Positions 34,239-43,486 are shown, numbered from the stretch's first letter. The stretch: 64,000 nt of DNA from Paraburkholderia kirstenboschensis (GCF_904848585.1 NZ_CAJHCR010000006.1:1-64000); one strand, 5' to 3'. Translations and numbers: made by a program. The notes: generated from the sequence alone by a model not told the origin.

Positions 34239-35756
34239 ATGTCGCGAGCGCAACCTCTTCTTTCATCCGGGATCGTGCGTCGCGCGAGACGTCTTTGGCG
34301 CCAGTACGGCATTTTCTGGCTCGGCGCGATCGCGGTCGGGCTCGTGGCGGTGCTCTATGCGCGGCTCATAGACTGGGGCTACGAGGAATTCCGGGCGGTG
34401 CAGCGCGAGCATGTATGGGCGCCGCTCATCATTACACCCGCGGTGGCCGCGCTCGCCGTGTGGCTCACGCGCAAGTTCTTTCGCGGCGCCGAGGGCAGCG
34501 GGATTCCTCAGGTGATCGCCACGCTTCATTCCAAACCCGGCGAATATGGCGCGCGGCTGCTGTCGTTCCGCATTCTGGTCGGCAAGATCGCGGTGTCTTT
34601 TCTGGCGATTCTCGGCGGATTTACGATCGGCCGCGAAGGGCCGACCGTGCAAGTGGGCGCGGCCCTCATGTTCAATCTGCGCAGGCTTTATCCGCGTTCG
34701 AATGCGCTGATCGAGCGGCAACTGGTGCTGGCCGGCGCGGCGGCGGGTTTGTCGGCGGCGTTCAATACGCCGCTCGCCGGTATCGTGTTCGCCATCGAGG
34801 AGTTGACGCGCAGTTTCGAAGCCCGCGCGAGCGGCGTGCTGATTACTGCCATCATCATTGCCGGTGTGATTGCGCTCGGACTGAACGGCAACTATACGTA
34901 CTTCGGCACCATTCAGATCGGCGCGCACTTTCCCAATCTGCTTGCGCTCGCGGTGCTGCTTACGGCCATCATTACGGGTATTGCGGGCGGCGTGTTCTGC
35001 TGGCTGCTGCTGAACACCGCGCGCTGGATTCCCGCGCCGCTGCGTCAATTGCACGGCGAGCGGCCTGTCGTGTTCGCCGCGCTGTGCGGCTTCGTGATTG
35101 CGGGAGTCGGCTTGGTTTCAGGCGGCACCACGTTCGGCAGCGGCTATGCGGAAGCACGCGGATTGCTCGACGGACACGAACAGCTGTCGGTGTTCTATCC
35201 GTTCCTCAAAATGATTTCGATGGTCGGCTCATATCTGCCCGGCATTCCGGGCGGCATCTTCGCGCCATCGCTGTCGATCGGCGCAGGCTTCGGCAATCTG
35301 CTGCACATGGTGTTCGGCTCCATGCAACTGCCGATGCTGATCGCCCTCGCCATGGTCGGCTATCTGGCCGCGGTCACGCAATCGCCGATCACGTCTTTTG
35401 TGATCGTGATGGAGATGATCAACGGTCACGCGCTCGTGATTTCGCTAATGGCCACCGCGCTCATTGCGAGCCGCGTGTCGCGCTTTTTCGCGCCGCCGCT
35501 TTATGAGGCGCTTTCCGAGCGCTACATGGCGCCGCTGCCGGGCCCGGCGCCCGCTCCGGTGCCGGAAGTGCCCGCGGTGGATGCGCCCGAAGTCGACGCA
35601 TCGGAGCCGGTGGCGGAAGTGATCGACGCGGATCGCTCCAACGAGCCGTCTGCGGACAGTTCTGCTGATACCTCCGCTCGCACTTCAGCTGACAAGCCAA
35701 CTGATAGACCAGCTGATAGACCAACTGAAGGCGGCTCGCCCACACCTCGTCCCTGA
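34239..35756 (+). CDS. ClC-family chloride channel or H+/Cl- antiporter
   Basis: A 505-residue membrane protein with the ClC selectivity blocks GSGIPQV (about residues 87-93), GREGPTVQVGA (about 130-140) and GIPGGIFAPSLSIGAG (about 330-345). The Glu in GREGP is the gating glutamate of transporters. No CBS domains follow. The last 75 residues are a low-complexity tail of Pro/Ala/Glu/Asp with short TDRPADRPTE-like repeats, absent from typical members. Start at 34239 is the nearest Met to the first helix, but its ribosome binding site is weak. Confidence 0.9.
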   Translation: MSRAQPLLSSGIVRRARRLWRQYGIFWLGAIAVGLVAVLYARLIDWGYEEFRAVQREHVWAPLIITPAVAALAVWLTRKFFRGAEGSGIPQVIATLHSKPGEYGARLLSFRILVGKIAVSFLAILGGFTIGREGPTVQVGAALMFNLRRLYPRSNALIERQLVLAGAAAGLSAAFNTPLAGIVFAIEELTRSFEARASGVLITAIIIAGVIALGLNGNYTYFGTIQIGAHFPNLLALAVLLTAIITGIAGGVFCWLLLNTARWIPAPLRQLHGERPVVFAALCGFVIAGVGLVSGGTTFGSGYAEARGLLDGHEQLSVFYPFLKMISMVGSYLPGIPGGIFAPSLSIGAGFGNLLHMVFGSMQLPMLIALAMVGYLAAVTQSPITSFVIVMEMINGHALVISLMATALIASRVSRFFAPPLYEALSERYMAPLPGPAPAPVPEVPAVDAPEVDASEPVAEVIDADRSNEPSADSSADTSARTSADKPTDRPADRPTEGGSPTPRP

Positions 35757-35830
35757 CCTGAGCTCGCCGACGTTCGTTCGCGGCGCGCTTCAACACGCGC
35801 CGAGCCCACCTCGCCCAGCGAGCAGCGGGC

Positions 35831-36088
35831 TTATAAGGTCTGCGGAATCTCTATCTTGACCTCGAGAACCTCGAGGTCGTCCTGGCGCTCGAGACTCACG
35901 CGGATGTCGTCGTCCGAAATCCGCACGTACTTCGAAATCACGGCTACCAGTTCGCGTTGCAACGCAGGCAGATAATCGGCGGGAGCATGACCGCCGGCGC
36001 GCTCGTGCGCGATGATCAACTGCAGGCGTTCCTTCGCTACCGACGCGGATTTCTTCTTCTCGCCCAGCAAAAACGAAAGAATCGACAT
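35831..36088 (-). CDS. minE: Cell division topological specificity factor MinE
   Basis: An 85-residue protein of usual length. The MinD-binding helix (SASVAKERLQLIIAHERAG, about residues 14-32) is followed by the topology domain (YLPALQRELVAVISKYVRIS, and VSLERQDDLEVLEVKIEIP). It dislodges MinCD from midcell membrane. It lies 14 bases after minD and ends the minCDE operon. Confidence 0.97.
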   Translation of the reverse strand: MSILSFLLGEKKKSASVAKERLQLIIAHERAGGHAPADYLPALQRELVAVISKYVRISDDDIRVSLERQDDLEVLEVKIEIPQTL

Positions 36089-36102
36089 AACGTGCGCTCC
36101 CC

Positions 36103-36918
36103 TTACTTGGTGCCGAAGAGGCGCTGCAGCAGCCCGGGCTTCTGGTAATCGGTAAAGCGAAGCGATTTCTGCTCGCCGAGAAAACGCGATACGACGTCTT
36201 TATAAGCTTCGGCCACGTCGGTGCCGTCGAGATGCACAGCCGGCAGACCCTGATTCGACGCGTGCAGCACCGCTTCGGATTCCGGGATCACGCCGATCAG
36301 GTCAATGCGCAGGATTTCCTGGATGTCGGTCAGCGACAGCATCTCGCCTTCGCTCACGCGCTTCGGGTTGTAGCGCGTGATCAGCAGGTGTTCCTTGATC
36401 GGCTCCTTGCTTTCGATCGCGCGCTTGGTTTTCGATGACAGGATGCCGAGAATGCGGTCCGAGTCGCGCACCGACGACACTTCCGGGTTCGTCACGATCA
36501 GCGCTTCGTCAGCAAAGTGCATGGCGAGGAGCGCGCCCGATTCGATACCGGCCGGCGAGTCGCACACGATGTATTCGAAGTCCATCGCGATCAGGTCGTT
36601 GATGACCTTCTCGACGCCTTCCATGGTCAGCGCATCTTTGTCACGCGTTTGCGAGGCCGGCAGGATGAAGAGGTTCTCGCACTTCTTGTCCTTGATCAGC
36701 GCCTGGTTCAGATTGGCTTCGCCCTGAATCACGTTGATCAGGTCGTACACGACGCGGCGCTCACAGCCCATGATGAGATCGAGGTTGCGCAGGCCGACGT
36801 CGAAGTCGATCACGGCGGTCTTGCTGCCACGCAATGCGAGGGCCGATGCAAAACTCGCGCTCGTGGTCGTCTTGCCCACGCCACCCTTGCCCGATGTCAC
36901 CACAATGATTTTTGCCAT
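36103..36918 (-). CDS. minD: Septum site-determining ATPase MinD
   Basis: A 271-residue deviant Walker A ATPase (GKGGVGKTT, residues 10-18) that binds membrane when ATP-bound and recruits MinC. DFDVGLRNLDLIMGCERRVVYDL and DSPAGIESGA are characteristic, and the C-terminal amphipathic helix (PGLLQRLFG) is the membrane anchor. Start at 36918 is preferred; the ORF extends 25 codons further but without homology. It lies 102 bases after minC. Confidence 0.97.
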   Translation of the reverse strand: MAKIIVVTSGKGGVGKTTTSASFASALALRGSKTAVIDFDVGLRNLDLIMGCERRVVYDLINVIQGEANLNQALIKDKKCENLFILPASQTRDKDALTMEGVEKVINDLIAMDFEYIVCDSPAGIESGALLAMHFADEALIVTNPEVSSVRDSDRILGILSSKTKRAIESKEPIKEHLLITRYNPKRVSEGEMLSLTDIQEILRIDLIGVIPESEAVLHASNQGLPAVHLDGTDVAEAYKDVVSRFLGEQKSLRFTDYQKPGLLQRLFGTK

Positions 36919-37020
36919 TACCCTTACCTTGTGTTCGTCAAATTCGTCAATTATGTGCGGCCATATTTCGCCCCGGACGCCGCGCGCCGTCAACGTTCAG
37001 CGCAGCGGATCCGACAGCGC

Positions 37021-37851
37021 TTACGTGAGCCGCAATGGTTCGATCATCAACTTTTCTTCTTCGAGCCAGATCTGCACCGCCTTGCCGAGTACGTCGGCCG
37101 GCAGCGGGTTCTCGGTCGTCCGATAGATGCCCGCGATCGAGATGAGTTCCGGTTCGAGACACGTGCAGAAAATGCGCGCGTCGTGATTGCCTTGCACGCC
37201 CGCGAGCGCACGGCCGCGCAACGGCGCGTAGATATGGATATTGCCTTCAGCGATGACTTCCGCACCGTAGCTCACGAGCCCAAGCACGACGAGATCGCCC
37301 TTTGCGTAGATGCGCTGGCCCGAGCGCAGCGGCTTTTCCACCACCATGGTTTGCGAAGACGTGGCAAGGCGCACGGGCTCGGCGGCTGCCGCAGGCGCGG
37401 TCTCAACCGATGCGGCTGCGGCCGCCTGATTTGCAGGCGCTGCGCTTGCGCCTGAGTTGGAGTTTGCTGCGTCGGCCATGTCTGCCGCCGATGCACCCGC
37501 CGCTTCTTCGTCAGCCGATTTCGCGGACGCGCCGCGGCGGTCGCGCGCTTCGAGCAACGGCAGCGCCGACTCCGCCGCCCATGACTGCTGCGTGTCGGCG
37601 ACCACGCCGACCGGACGCATGCGCACGCTCTCGAGCAACTGTGCGATCTCGGCGAGCGGCAGGCGTTCGTTGCCGGCGAGCCGGCGCACGTCGATAGCGA
37701 CGACGTCGTTAGCGAAAAATTCGGGGGTCGCCTCGAAGCGCCGGGTCAGCTCGGCACGCATGGCATCGAGGTCGGTTGTCTTGACCACAAACAGGAGCGT
37801 GTCGACGGAACCGCTGCGGAGTTCGAAAAAGGGCGATTTCTTGGGCGACAT
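37021..37851 (-). CDS. minC: Septum site-determining protein MinC with an extended linker
   Basis: A 276-residue FtsZ inhibitor. The N-terminal domain (SPKKSPFFELRSGSVDTLLF, about 2-105) and the C-terminal beta-helix (GQRIYAKGDLVVLGLVSYGAEVIAEGNIHIYAPLRGRALAG, about 175-215) are complete. Between them is an Ala-rich linker of about 55-60 residues (AAGASAADMADAANS and similar) that makes the protein longer than E. coli MinC (231). First gene of minCDE. Start at 37851 (MSPKKSPFF). Confidence 0.95.
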   Translation of the reverse strand: MSPKKSPFFELRSGSVDTLLFVVKTTDLDAMRAELTRRFEATPEFFANDVVAIDVRRLAGNERLPLAEIAQLLESVRMRPVGVVADTQQSWAAESALPLLEARDRRGASAKSADEEAAGASAADMADAANSNSGASAAPANQAAAAASVETAPAAAAEPVRLATSSQTMVVEKPLRSGQRIYAKGDLVVLGLVSYGAEVIAEGNIHIYAPLRGRALAGVQGNHDARIFCTCLEPELISIAGIYRTTENPLPADVLGKAVQIWLEEEKLMIEPLRLT

Positions 37852-38079
37852 AACGTTCGGCAAAAATTTTGCGTATTTTACAGGCGTCCGCGCGCGCGGC
37901 GAGATTTTTTGCCGGACAACGAGCGGCTGGATATTCACATGCGCTCGCGCGGAAACGATCGGAGCGCGCCGCACATGAACGGGCGAGGCGGGAACGCTGC
38001 TGAGGATGCGAAGGGGATACGGATGGAGATGCCGATGGAGATGCAAAACGGGCGGCAGACTGTTGCGCCGCTCGATAGA

Positions 38080-38613
38080 TCACCGGTCAACTGCTGGCGA
38101 CGTGGACGGCACGTGGCGAACAAGCAGACTTTCGACCTGCTCGGGCGCACGCACGACGCGCCGATGTTCGCCTGTAGGCCCGAAACCGAGCGCTTCGTAA
38201 AAGCGCATCGCGTTGCGATTCGAGTCGGCGACCCAGGCGTAGATCTCGTCCGCGCCTTCCTTGGCGAGCCAGCCGCTAGCCGTATCGACCAGTAACTCAC
38301 CGCCGCGCAGATGCCGGACCGCAGGCGCCACCCACAGTTCGCACACGAATGCGCGGCGCTCCGCCGCTTCTTCGAAGTGCGCTTCGACCAGTCCGGCCGG
38401 ATGACCCTCGGTGTAGAGAATGAAAGTGCTGATGGCGAGAGAAACCGCGTGTTCTGCGGCGACGACGTCGAAGCTGGCGGCGTCCGCGGACAACGCGTCT
38501 TCTAGCGTTGCGCCGAACGCATAGGGCGCCTCACGCAGGGACGCGGTACGGAGTTCGCGAAAAACGGCGCCCTGATCAGCGGCGATACGGCGAACGGTCA
38601 GTGACGGACTCAT
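38080..38613 (-). CDS. GNAT-family N-acetyltransferase
   Basis: A 177-residue acetyltransferase with RLRTASLREAPYAFG-like opening (FRELRTASLREAPYAFGATL), a central strand VEAHFEEAA, the acetyl-CoA loop LWVAPAVRHLRGGELLVDTA (about 92-111, in place of the usual RxxGxG) and C-terminal DSNRNAMRFYEALGF. The target is unknown. It lies between minC and map on the same strand with gaps on both sides, so it is probably monocistronic. Confidence 0.85.
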   Translation of the reverse strand: MSPSLTVRRIAADQGAVFRELRTASLREAPYAFGATLEDALSADAASFDVVAAEHAVSLAISTFILYTEGHPAGLVEAHFEEAAERRAFVCELWVAPAVRHLRGGELLVDTASGWLAKEGADEIYAWVADSNRNAMRFYEALGFGPTGEHRRVVRAPEQVESLLVRHVPSTSPAVDR

Positions 38614-38793
38614 GCAGACGAAAACCCCTTGAAACCTTAAGCCGTAGCTTTAACCGAACCAGCGCGAGAGTCAATTCATTCTTTGCCGGGCGATCTTATC
38701 GCGCAAGCTGGTTCACGCAAAGCGCGCAGGGAACCCTGAGCATGTCGCGCGCCCGGCGCCGTGCGCGTCGACGTCATGCGAAGCGTGTTTGCC

Positions 38794-39579
38794 TCACGGT
38801 GCTGCGTAACTGCCGGTGCCGTCCGGCCAGGGCGTGAGGAGTTCGTAGCCGTCTTCGGTGACGGCGATCATGTGTTCCCACTGCGCCGACAGCGAGCGGT
38901 CCTTCGTGACCACCGTCCAGCCGTCGCGCAACACCGTGGTGCCGGCGCGGCCCGCGTTGATCATCGGCTCGATCGTGAAGACCATGCCGGGCTTCAGACG
39001 CACGCCTTGCCCCGGCTGGCCGTAATGCAAAACCTGCGGGTCTTCGTGATAAACCTTGCCGATGCCGTGGCCACAATAGTCGCGCACGATCGAAAAGCCG
39101 TCGCGCTGCGCGACCTTCTGGATCGCGTGGCCGACATCGCCAAGCGTAGCCCCCGGCTTCACTTCGCGGATGCCCGCGAGCATCGCCTCATAGGTCGTGT
39201 CGACCAGTTGACGCGCCACCGTGCTCGGCTGGCCGACGCAATACATGCGGCTCGTGTCGCCGAAGTAGCCGTCTTTGATGATCGCCACGTCGATATTGAT
39301 GATGTCGCCGTCTTTCAGCACTTCGCTGCGGTTCGGAATGCCGTGGCAAACCACCTGATTGACCGATGTGCACACCGTCTTTGGAAAACCCAGATAACCG
39401 ACGTTGGCCGGAATCGACTTTTGCGTGTTGACGATGTAGTCGTTGCACAGTGCGTCCAACTCGTCGGTGGAGACACCGGCCTTCACGTGCTCGCCGATCA
39501 TGGCCAGCACGTCGGCCGCGAGGCGGCCCGAGATACGCAGCTTGGCAATGTCGTCAGGAGTCTTGTAGGTAATGGCCAT
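38794..39579 (-). CDS. map: Type I methionine aminopeptidase
   Basis: A 261-residue enzyme that removes the initiator Met from nascent proteins. Metal ligands are visible in INIDVAIIKDGYFGDTSRMY (two Asp, about 93-112), CGHGIGKVYHEDP (His, about 168-180) and the C-terminal FTIEPMIN and VTEDGYELL (Glu ligands). Start at 39579 (MAITYKTPD) matches family N-termini; the longer frame has no such support. Confidence 0.97.
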   Translation of the reverse strand: MAITYKTPDDIAKLRISGRLAADVLAMIGEHVKAGVSTDELDALCNDYIVNTQKSIPANVGYLGFPKTVCTSVNQVVCHGIPNRSEVLKDGDIINIDVAIIKDGYFGDTSRMYCVGQPSTVARQLVDTTYEAMLAGIREVKPGATLGDVGHAIQKVAQRDGFSIVRDYCGHGIGKVYHEDPQVLHYGQPGQGVRLKPGMVFTIEPMINAGRAGTTVLRDGWTVVTKDRSLSAQWEHMIAVTEDGYELLTPWPDGTGSYAAP

Positions 39580-39814
39580 GTATGCGGTCGATGGGTTCGA
39601 AGGGAGGTCGATGTTCAATCGAACGGCCAATTGTACAGAGGATCGGCGTGGGGGCCGGGTAAAGCGGGGGGGGGTGGAGAACTCGTCGTGCGAAGACAAT
39701 CGTATGGCGTGCGAGCAGAGCAAATTAGCAGAGCGTATCGAAGCACTCAAGAAGCACTCAAAGATGGCTGAAGAATTCGCCCCTTGCGCTGGCTCACCGA
39801 GCACAATAGCAGCG

Positions 39815-40219
39815 CTATTCTTCCAGTTGCGGGGAACAACGGTTCGACAAACCCCATATGGAGCTCAGATACGAAGCGAAAATCTCGTAGTCGATAGTGT
39901 CGTCTGCGATCGCAACCATGGCTTCCTCGAGCTCTGGCGTCCGAGGAATTTCGAAGCCTTCACGCTCGAGATAGGTCAAGCAGCAGGTAAGTCCAGTGCG
40001 TTTGTTTGCGTCGTTGAACACGTGGCCTTTGGCAATTGCCACAGCGTACATGGCGGCGATGCCGAACACGTCGTCGAGACCATTGTAGTGTGCGTGATTC
40101 TCGATGCGCTGCAGAGCCGCCTCTACTCCGCCCCGCCCGCCTGCGGCATAACCCGCCAGGCCGCCTAGCTCCGCGAGAATTTCATCGTGAATGGTGATGA
40201 CGTAATCGAGGTCGAGCAC
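39815..40219 (-). CDS. Doc-type toxin (Fic/DOC family)
   Basis: A 134-residue protein with the Fic/Doc core HVFNDANKRTG (about residues 66-76), the HxFx(D/A)NKR variant used by Doc, which phosphorylates EF-Tu to block translation. Upstream helix YAVAIAKG and a C-terminal helix YLSSIWGL complete the fold. GTG start directly follows the antitoxin stop (TGAGTG), so translation is coupled. This with the small upstream gene forms a type II toxin-antitoxin pair between map and tRNA-Ser. Confidence 0.88.
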   Translation of the reverse strand: MLDLDYVITIHDEILAELGGLAGYAAGGRGGVEAALQRIENHAHYNGLDDVFGIAAMYAVAIAKGHVFNDANKRTGLTCCLTYLEREGFEIPRTPELEEAMVAIADDTIDYEIFASYLSSIWGLSNRCSPQLEE

Positions 40220-40399
40220 TCACCGATCCTTTAGCGCTATCAGGACCTCGCGGTGCTCCGAGATGACCCTGCGTGCGGAGCGCAGCACGTCCGTTTTTTC
40301 CTTTTCAGTGGCGACGCTGACCGATGCTTTCGGACGCACCATTACTCGCGGCGCTAACTGAACGCCGTACAACTCGGTAATATGTTTTTTCTCGGCCAT
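40220..40399 (-). CDS. Putative antitoxin paired with Doc
   Basis: A 59-residue charged protein (MAEKKHITELYGVQLAPRV...) ending in a helix rich in Arg, Glu and Val (TDVLRSARRVISEHREVLIALKDR), placed directly before the toxin. Typical Phd antitoxins are about 70-90 residues with a YefM fold at the N-terminus; this one is shorter and only partly alike. AGGTGCAAC lies upstream of ATG at 40399. Antitoxin identity is inferred from position, size and coupling. Confidence 0.7.
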   Translation of the reverse strand: MAEKKHITELYGVQLAPRVMVRPKASVSVATEKEKTDVLRSARRVISEHREVLIALKDR

Positions 40400-40522
40400 G
40401 TTGCACCTCCAGAGCCCATTAATCGGTGCAGCGAATCTCGGAATCGCTAGCTTGGCGTCCGTACTAATGGCGAAAACCGCACTTGGTTTCAGCAGCAAGC
40501 TTAGCACTTGCGATATAGAAAC

Positions 40523-40550
40523 GAAAACAGGCCCCGAAGGGCCTGTTTTC
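40523..40550 (-). terminator. Terminator after tRNA-Ser
   Basis: GAAAACAGGCCC (40523-40534) pairs with GGGCCTGTTTTC (40539-40550), 6 bases beyond the encoded CCA of the tRNA. Followed on the minus strand by GTTTC. Confidence 0.75.
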
Positions 40551-40556
40551 TGAATT

Positions 40557-40646
40557 TGGCGGAAAGGGTGAGATTCGAACTCACGGTACCCCTAAAGGTA
40601 CACCGGATTTCGAGTCCGGCGCATTCGACCACTCTGCCACCTTTCC
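40557..40646 (-). tRNA. tRNA-Ser (anticodon CGA)
   Basis: The 90-base gene folds as a class II tRNA: acceptor GGAAAGG with CCTTTCC, discriminator G, CCA encoded at 40559-40557. The anticodon stem CCGGA/TCCGG frames loop CTCGAAA with anticodon CGA, reading UCG. A long variable arm (TACCTTTAGGGGTA) is typical of serine tRNAs, and GTTCGAATC is the T-loop. It lies 167 bases downstream of serS on the same strand, so the cognate synthetase and tRNA may be transcribed together. Confidence 0.96.
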
Positions 40647-40813
40647 GTGTTTTCCGACTTGCCACAACGAGGCGGTTTTGTCAGATCCAAGCGGGTCGCT
40701 GCTTGGGAGAGAAAGATTATAGAACAGCTGAATTGGATTTCCAAGTACCTCGCCAAAAAAATTTCGACGAGACCCGGCGATCAAACCATGCTGTTGCGTC
40801 CGCCCAAAGCGAA

Positions 40814-42109
40814 TCAGGCCGCCGGGACTTCCAGCCGCTCGACGCCGCCAAGGTACGGCCGCAGTGCCGCCGGCACCGTAACGGAGCCATCGGCGTTCTG
40901 GAAGTTCTCGAGCACGGCCACGAGCGTGCGACCCACCGCAAGACCCGAACCGTTCAGCGTATGTACGAGTTCCGGCTTGCCTTGCGCGTTCCGGTAGCGC
41001 GCCTGCATCCGGCGAGCCTGGAACGACTCCGTGTTCGAACAACTCGAAATTTCGCGATAGGTGTTCTGCGCCGGCAGCCAGACTTCGAGGTCATAAGTCT
41101 TTGTCGCTGAGAAGCCCATGTCACCCGTGCACAGCGTGATCACGCGGTACGGCAATTCGAGCTTTTGCAGAATCGTCTCGGCGTGGCCGACCATCTGTTC
41201 CAACGCGTCATACGACGTTTCCGGCGCCACGATTTGCACCATTTCAACCTTGTCGAACTGATGCTGACGGATCATGCCGCGCGTGTCGCGTCCATACGAA
41301 CCCGCTTCCGAGCGAAAGCACGGCGAATGTGCGGTCAGCTTGATCGGCAACGCGCCGGCTTCGACGATGCTGTCGCGCACCGTGTTGGTCAGCGAAATTT
41401 CCGACGTGGAGATCAGATACTGCGTGACCGTGTTTTCGCCGCCGCCCTTCTCGACGCGGAACATGTCGTCCGCGAACTTCGGCAGTTGGCCGGTGCCGTA
41501 CAGAATTTCCGGATTCACGATATACGGCGTGTAAATCTCCGTATAACCATGCTGCTGCGTGTGCGTGTCGATCATGAACTGCGCGAGCGCGCGATGCAGC
41601 CGCGCAATCTGCCCGCGCAGCATCGTAAAGCGCGCGCCCGACAGCTTGGCGCCGGTCTCGAAATCGAGGCCGAGCGGCGTGCCCACATCCACGTGATCCT
41701 TCACTTCGAAATCGAACTGACGCGGCGTGCCCCAGCGGCGCACCTCCACATTGTCCGTTTCGTCGCGTCCTGCCGGCACGCTCTCATGCGGCAGATTCGG
41801 CACGCCGAGCAGAAGATCTGACAGACGTTTTTGAATGTCGTCCAGCTTCGCCGCCGACGCCTTCATCTCGTCGCCGATGCCGCCAACTTCCGCCATCAGG
41901 GCCGAAGTGTCCTCGCCCCGCCCTTTCATCGCGCCGATCTGCTTCGACAGGCTGTTGCGGCGCGCCTGCATTTCTTCGGTGCGGGTCTGGGTGTCGCGGC
42001 GTTCCGCTTCGAGCGCGGTGAAGGCCGCCACGTCAAGGGTATAGCCGCGGTCGGCGAGGCGTTTCGCGACGCCGTCGAGGTCTTTGCGCAGCAACTGGAT
42101 GTCGAGCAT
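40814..42109 (-). CDS. serS: Seryl-tRNA synthetase
   Basis: A 431-residue class II synthetase charging tRNA-Ser. An N-terminal coiled-coil arm (residues about 25-105) binds the tRNA variable arm; the catalytic core has motif 2 (FRSEAGSYGRDTRGMIRQHQFDKVE, about 268-292) and motif 3 (GSGLAVGRTLVAVLENFQ, about 388-405). Start at 42109 (MLDIQLLRKD) is standard. rarA lies 63 bases upstream on the same strand; tRNA-Ser(CGA) follows. Confidence 0.97.
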   Translation of the reverse strand: MLDIQLLRKDLDGVAKRLADRGYTLDVAAFTALEAERRDTQTRTEEMQARRNSLSKQIGAMKGRGEDTSALMAEVGGIGDEMKASAAKLDDIQKRLSDLLLGVPNLPHESVPAGRDETDNVEVRRWGTPRQFDFEVKDHVDVGTPLGLDFETGAKLSGARFTMLRGQIARLHRALAQFMIDTHTQQHGYTEIYTPYIVNPEILYGTGQLPKFADDMFRVEKGGGENTVTQYLISTSEISLTNTVRDSIVEAGALPIKLTAHSPCFRSEAGSYGRDTRGMIRQHQFDKVEMVQIVAPETSYDALEQMVGHAETILQKLELPYRVITLCTGDMGFSATKTYDLEVWLPAQNTYREISSCSNTESFQARRMQARYRNAQGKPELVHTLNGSGLAVGRTLVAVLENFQNADGSVTVPAALRPYLGGVERLEVPAA

Positions 42110-42172
42110 GGGATGGGGCGGTATTCGTTGTATGAAGGTGGGATTTTAGCGCACCGGCGGCACCGGCCAGGC

Positions 42173-43486
42173 TCAACCCTTCTTGGGCTTGTTCTCGTTG
42201 CGCCACTGCGCGTCGAGTTCGGCAAGACGCGCCATCTTGTCGCCGATCTTGCCTTCGAGGCCGCGCGGCGTCGGCGTGTACCAATGCGGATCGCGCATGT
42301 TCTCGGGCAGATACGTCTCGCCGGCCGCGTATGCATCCGGTTCGTCGTGTGCGTAGCGATACTCGTGGCCGTAGCCGAGTTCCTTCATGAGCTTCGTCGG
42401 CGCGTTTCGCAGATGCACCGGCACGCCACGCGACTTGTCCTTGCTCACGAAGCGGCGCGCTTCGTTGTACGCGTTGTAGCCGGCATTCGACTTCGGCGCG
42501 ACGGCCAGATAGATGATCGCCTGCGCAAGCGCAAGCTCGCCCTCGGGCGTGCCGAGTCGCTCGTAGGTCTCGGCGGCGTCGAGCGCGATACGCGCGGCAC
42601 GCGGGTCGGCAAGACCAATGTCCTCCCACGCCATCCGGACGATGCGGCGCGCCAGATAGCGCGGGTCCGCGCCGCCGTCGAGCATGCGGCAGAACCAGTA
42701 GAGCGCGCCGTCCGGGCTGCTGCCGCGCACCGATTTATGCAACGCGCTGATCTGGTCGTAGAACGCATCGCCACCCTTGTCGAAGCGGCGCAGATTCTCG
42801 GCGAGCGCGCTGCCGAGCAACGGGCCGTCGATCTCCGTGGTCTTCTGCTGGGAAGCCGCGCGCGCGACGATTTCCAGGTTGTTCAGCAGCTTGCGGCCGT
42901 CGCCGTCGGCGGAACCGATCAGCGCATCGCGCGCTTCGTCGGTAAACGTGAGGCCGCCGAGTTCCTGTTGCGCGCGCTCGAGCAGCTCGCCCAATTCTTC
43001 CTCGGTGAGACTTTTGAGCACGTACACCGCGGCGCGCGACAGCAACGCGCTGTTCACCTCGAACGACGGATTCTCCGTGGTCGCGCCTATGAATACGAAG
43101 AGCCCCGACTCCACATGCGGCAAGAACGCGTCTTGCTGACTCTTGTTGAAGCGATGCACTTCGTCGACGAACACGAGCGTCTGATGTCCGTTCGCGCGAT
43201 GAATCTGCGCGGTCTCGACCGCCTCGCGGATATCCTTCACGCCGGACAGCACCGCCGACAACGCGATGAACTCCGCGTGGAACGCGTCGGCCATGAGCCG
43301 CGCGAGCGTGGTCTTGCCGACGCCCGGCGGGCCCCAGAGGATCATCGAATGCGCTTCGCCGGATTCGAATGCGACCCGCAGCGGCTTGTTCGGGCCGAGC
43401 AGATGCTTCTGGCCGATCACTTCGTCGATATTGCGGGGCCGCAGGCGTTCGGCGAGCGGGACATTGGCACGGGTTTCTTCGAACAT
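42173..43486 (-). CDS. rarA: Replication-associated recombination protein A
   Basis: A 437-residue AAA+ ATPase of the RarA/MgsA/WRNIP1 family that acts at stalled forks. LAERLRPRNIDEVIGQKHLLG opens the fold, GPPGVGKTTLARLMA is Walker A (about residues 52-66), FVDEVHRFNKSQQDAFLPHVE Walker B and sensor region, and IGATTENPSFEVNSALLSRA sensor 1. Start at 43486 (MFEETRANVPL) is chosen over a longer frame into low-complexity sequence. Upstream of serS. Confidence 0.95.
   Translation of the reverse strand: MFEETRANVPLAERLRPRNIDEVIGQKHLLGPNKPLRVAFESGEAHSMILWGPPGVGKTTLARLMADAFHAEFIALSAVLSGVKDIREAVETAQIHRANGHQTLVFVDEVHRFNKSQQDAFLPHVESGLFVFIGATTENPSFEVNSALLSRAAVYVLKSLTEEELGELLERAQQELGGLTFTDEARDALIGSADGDGRKLLNNLEIVARAASQQKTTEIDGPLLGSALAENLRRFDKGGDAFYDQISALHKSVRGSSPDGALYWFCRMLDGGADPRYLARRIVRMAWEDIGLADPRAARIALDAAETYERLGTPEGELALAQAIIYLAVAPKSNAGYNAYNEARRFVSKDKSRGVPVHLRNAPTKLMKELGYGHEYRYAHDEPDAYAAGETYLPENMRDPHWYTPTPRGLEGKIGDKMARLAELDAQWRNENKPKKG

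Noticed and set aside
39580..40560. Genomic island integrated at tRNA-Ser with attachment repeats
   Set aside because: No duplicate of the tRNA 3' end appears on the map side of the toxin-antitoxin pair, and no integrase is present.
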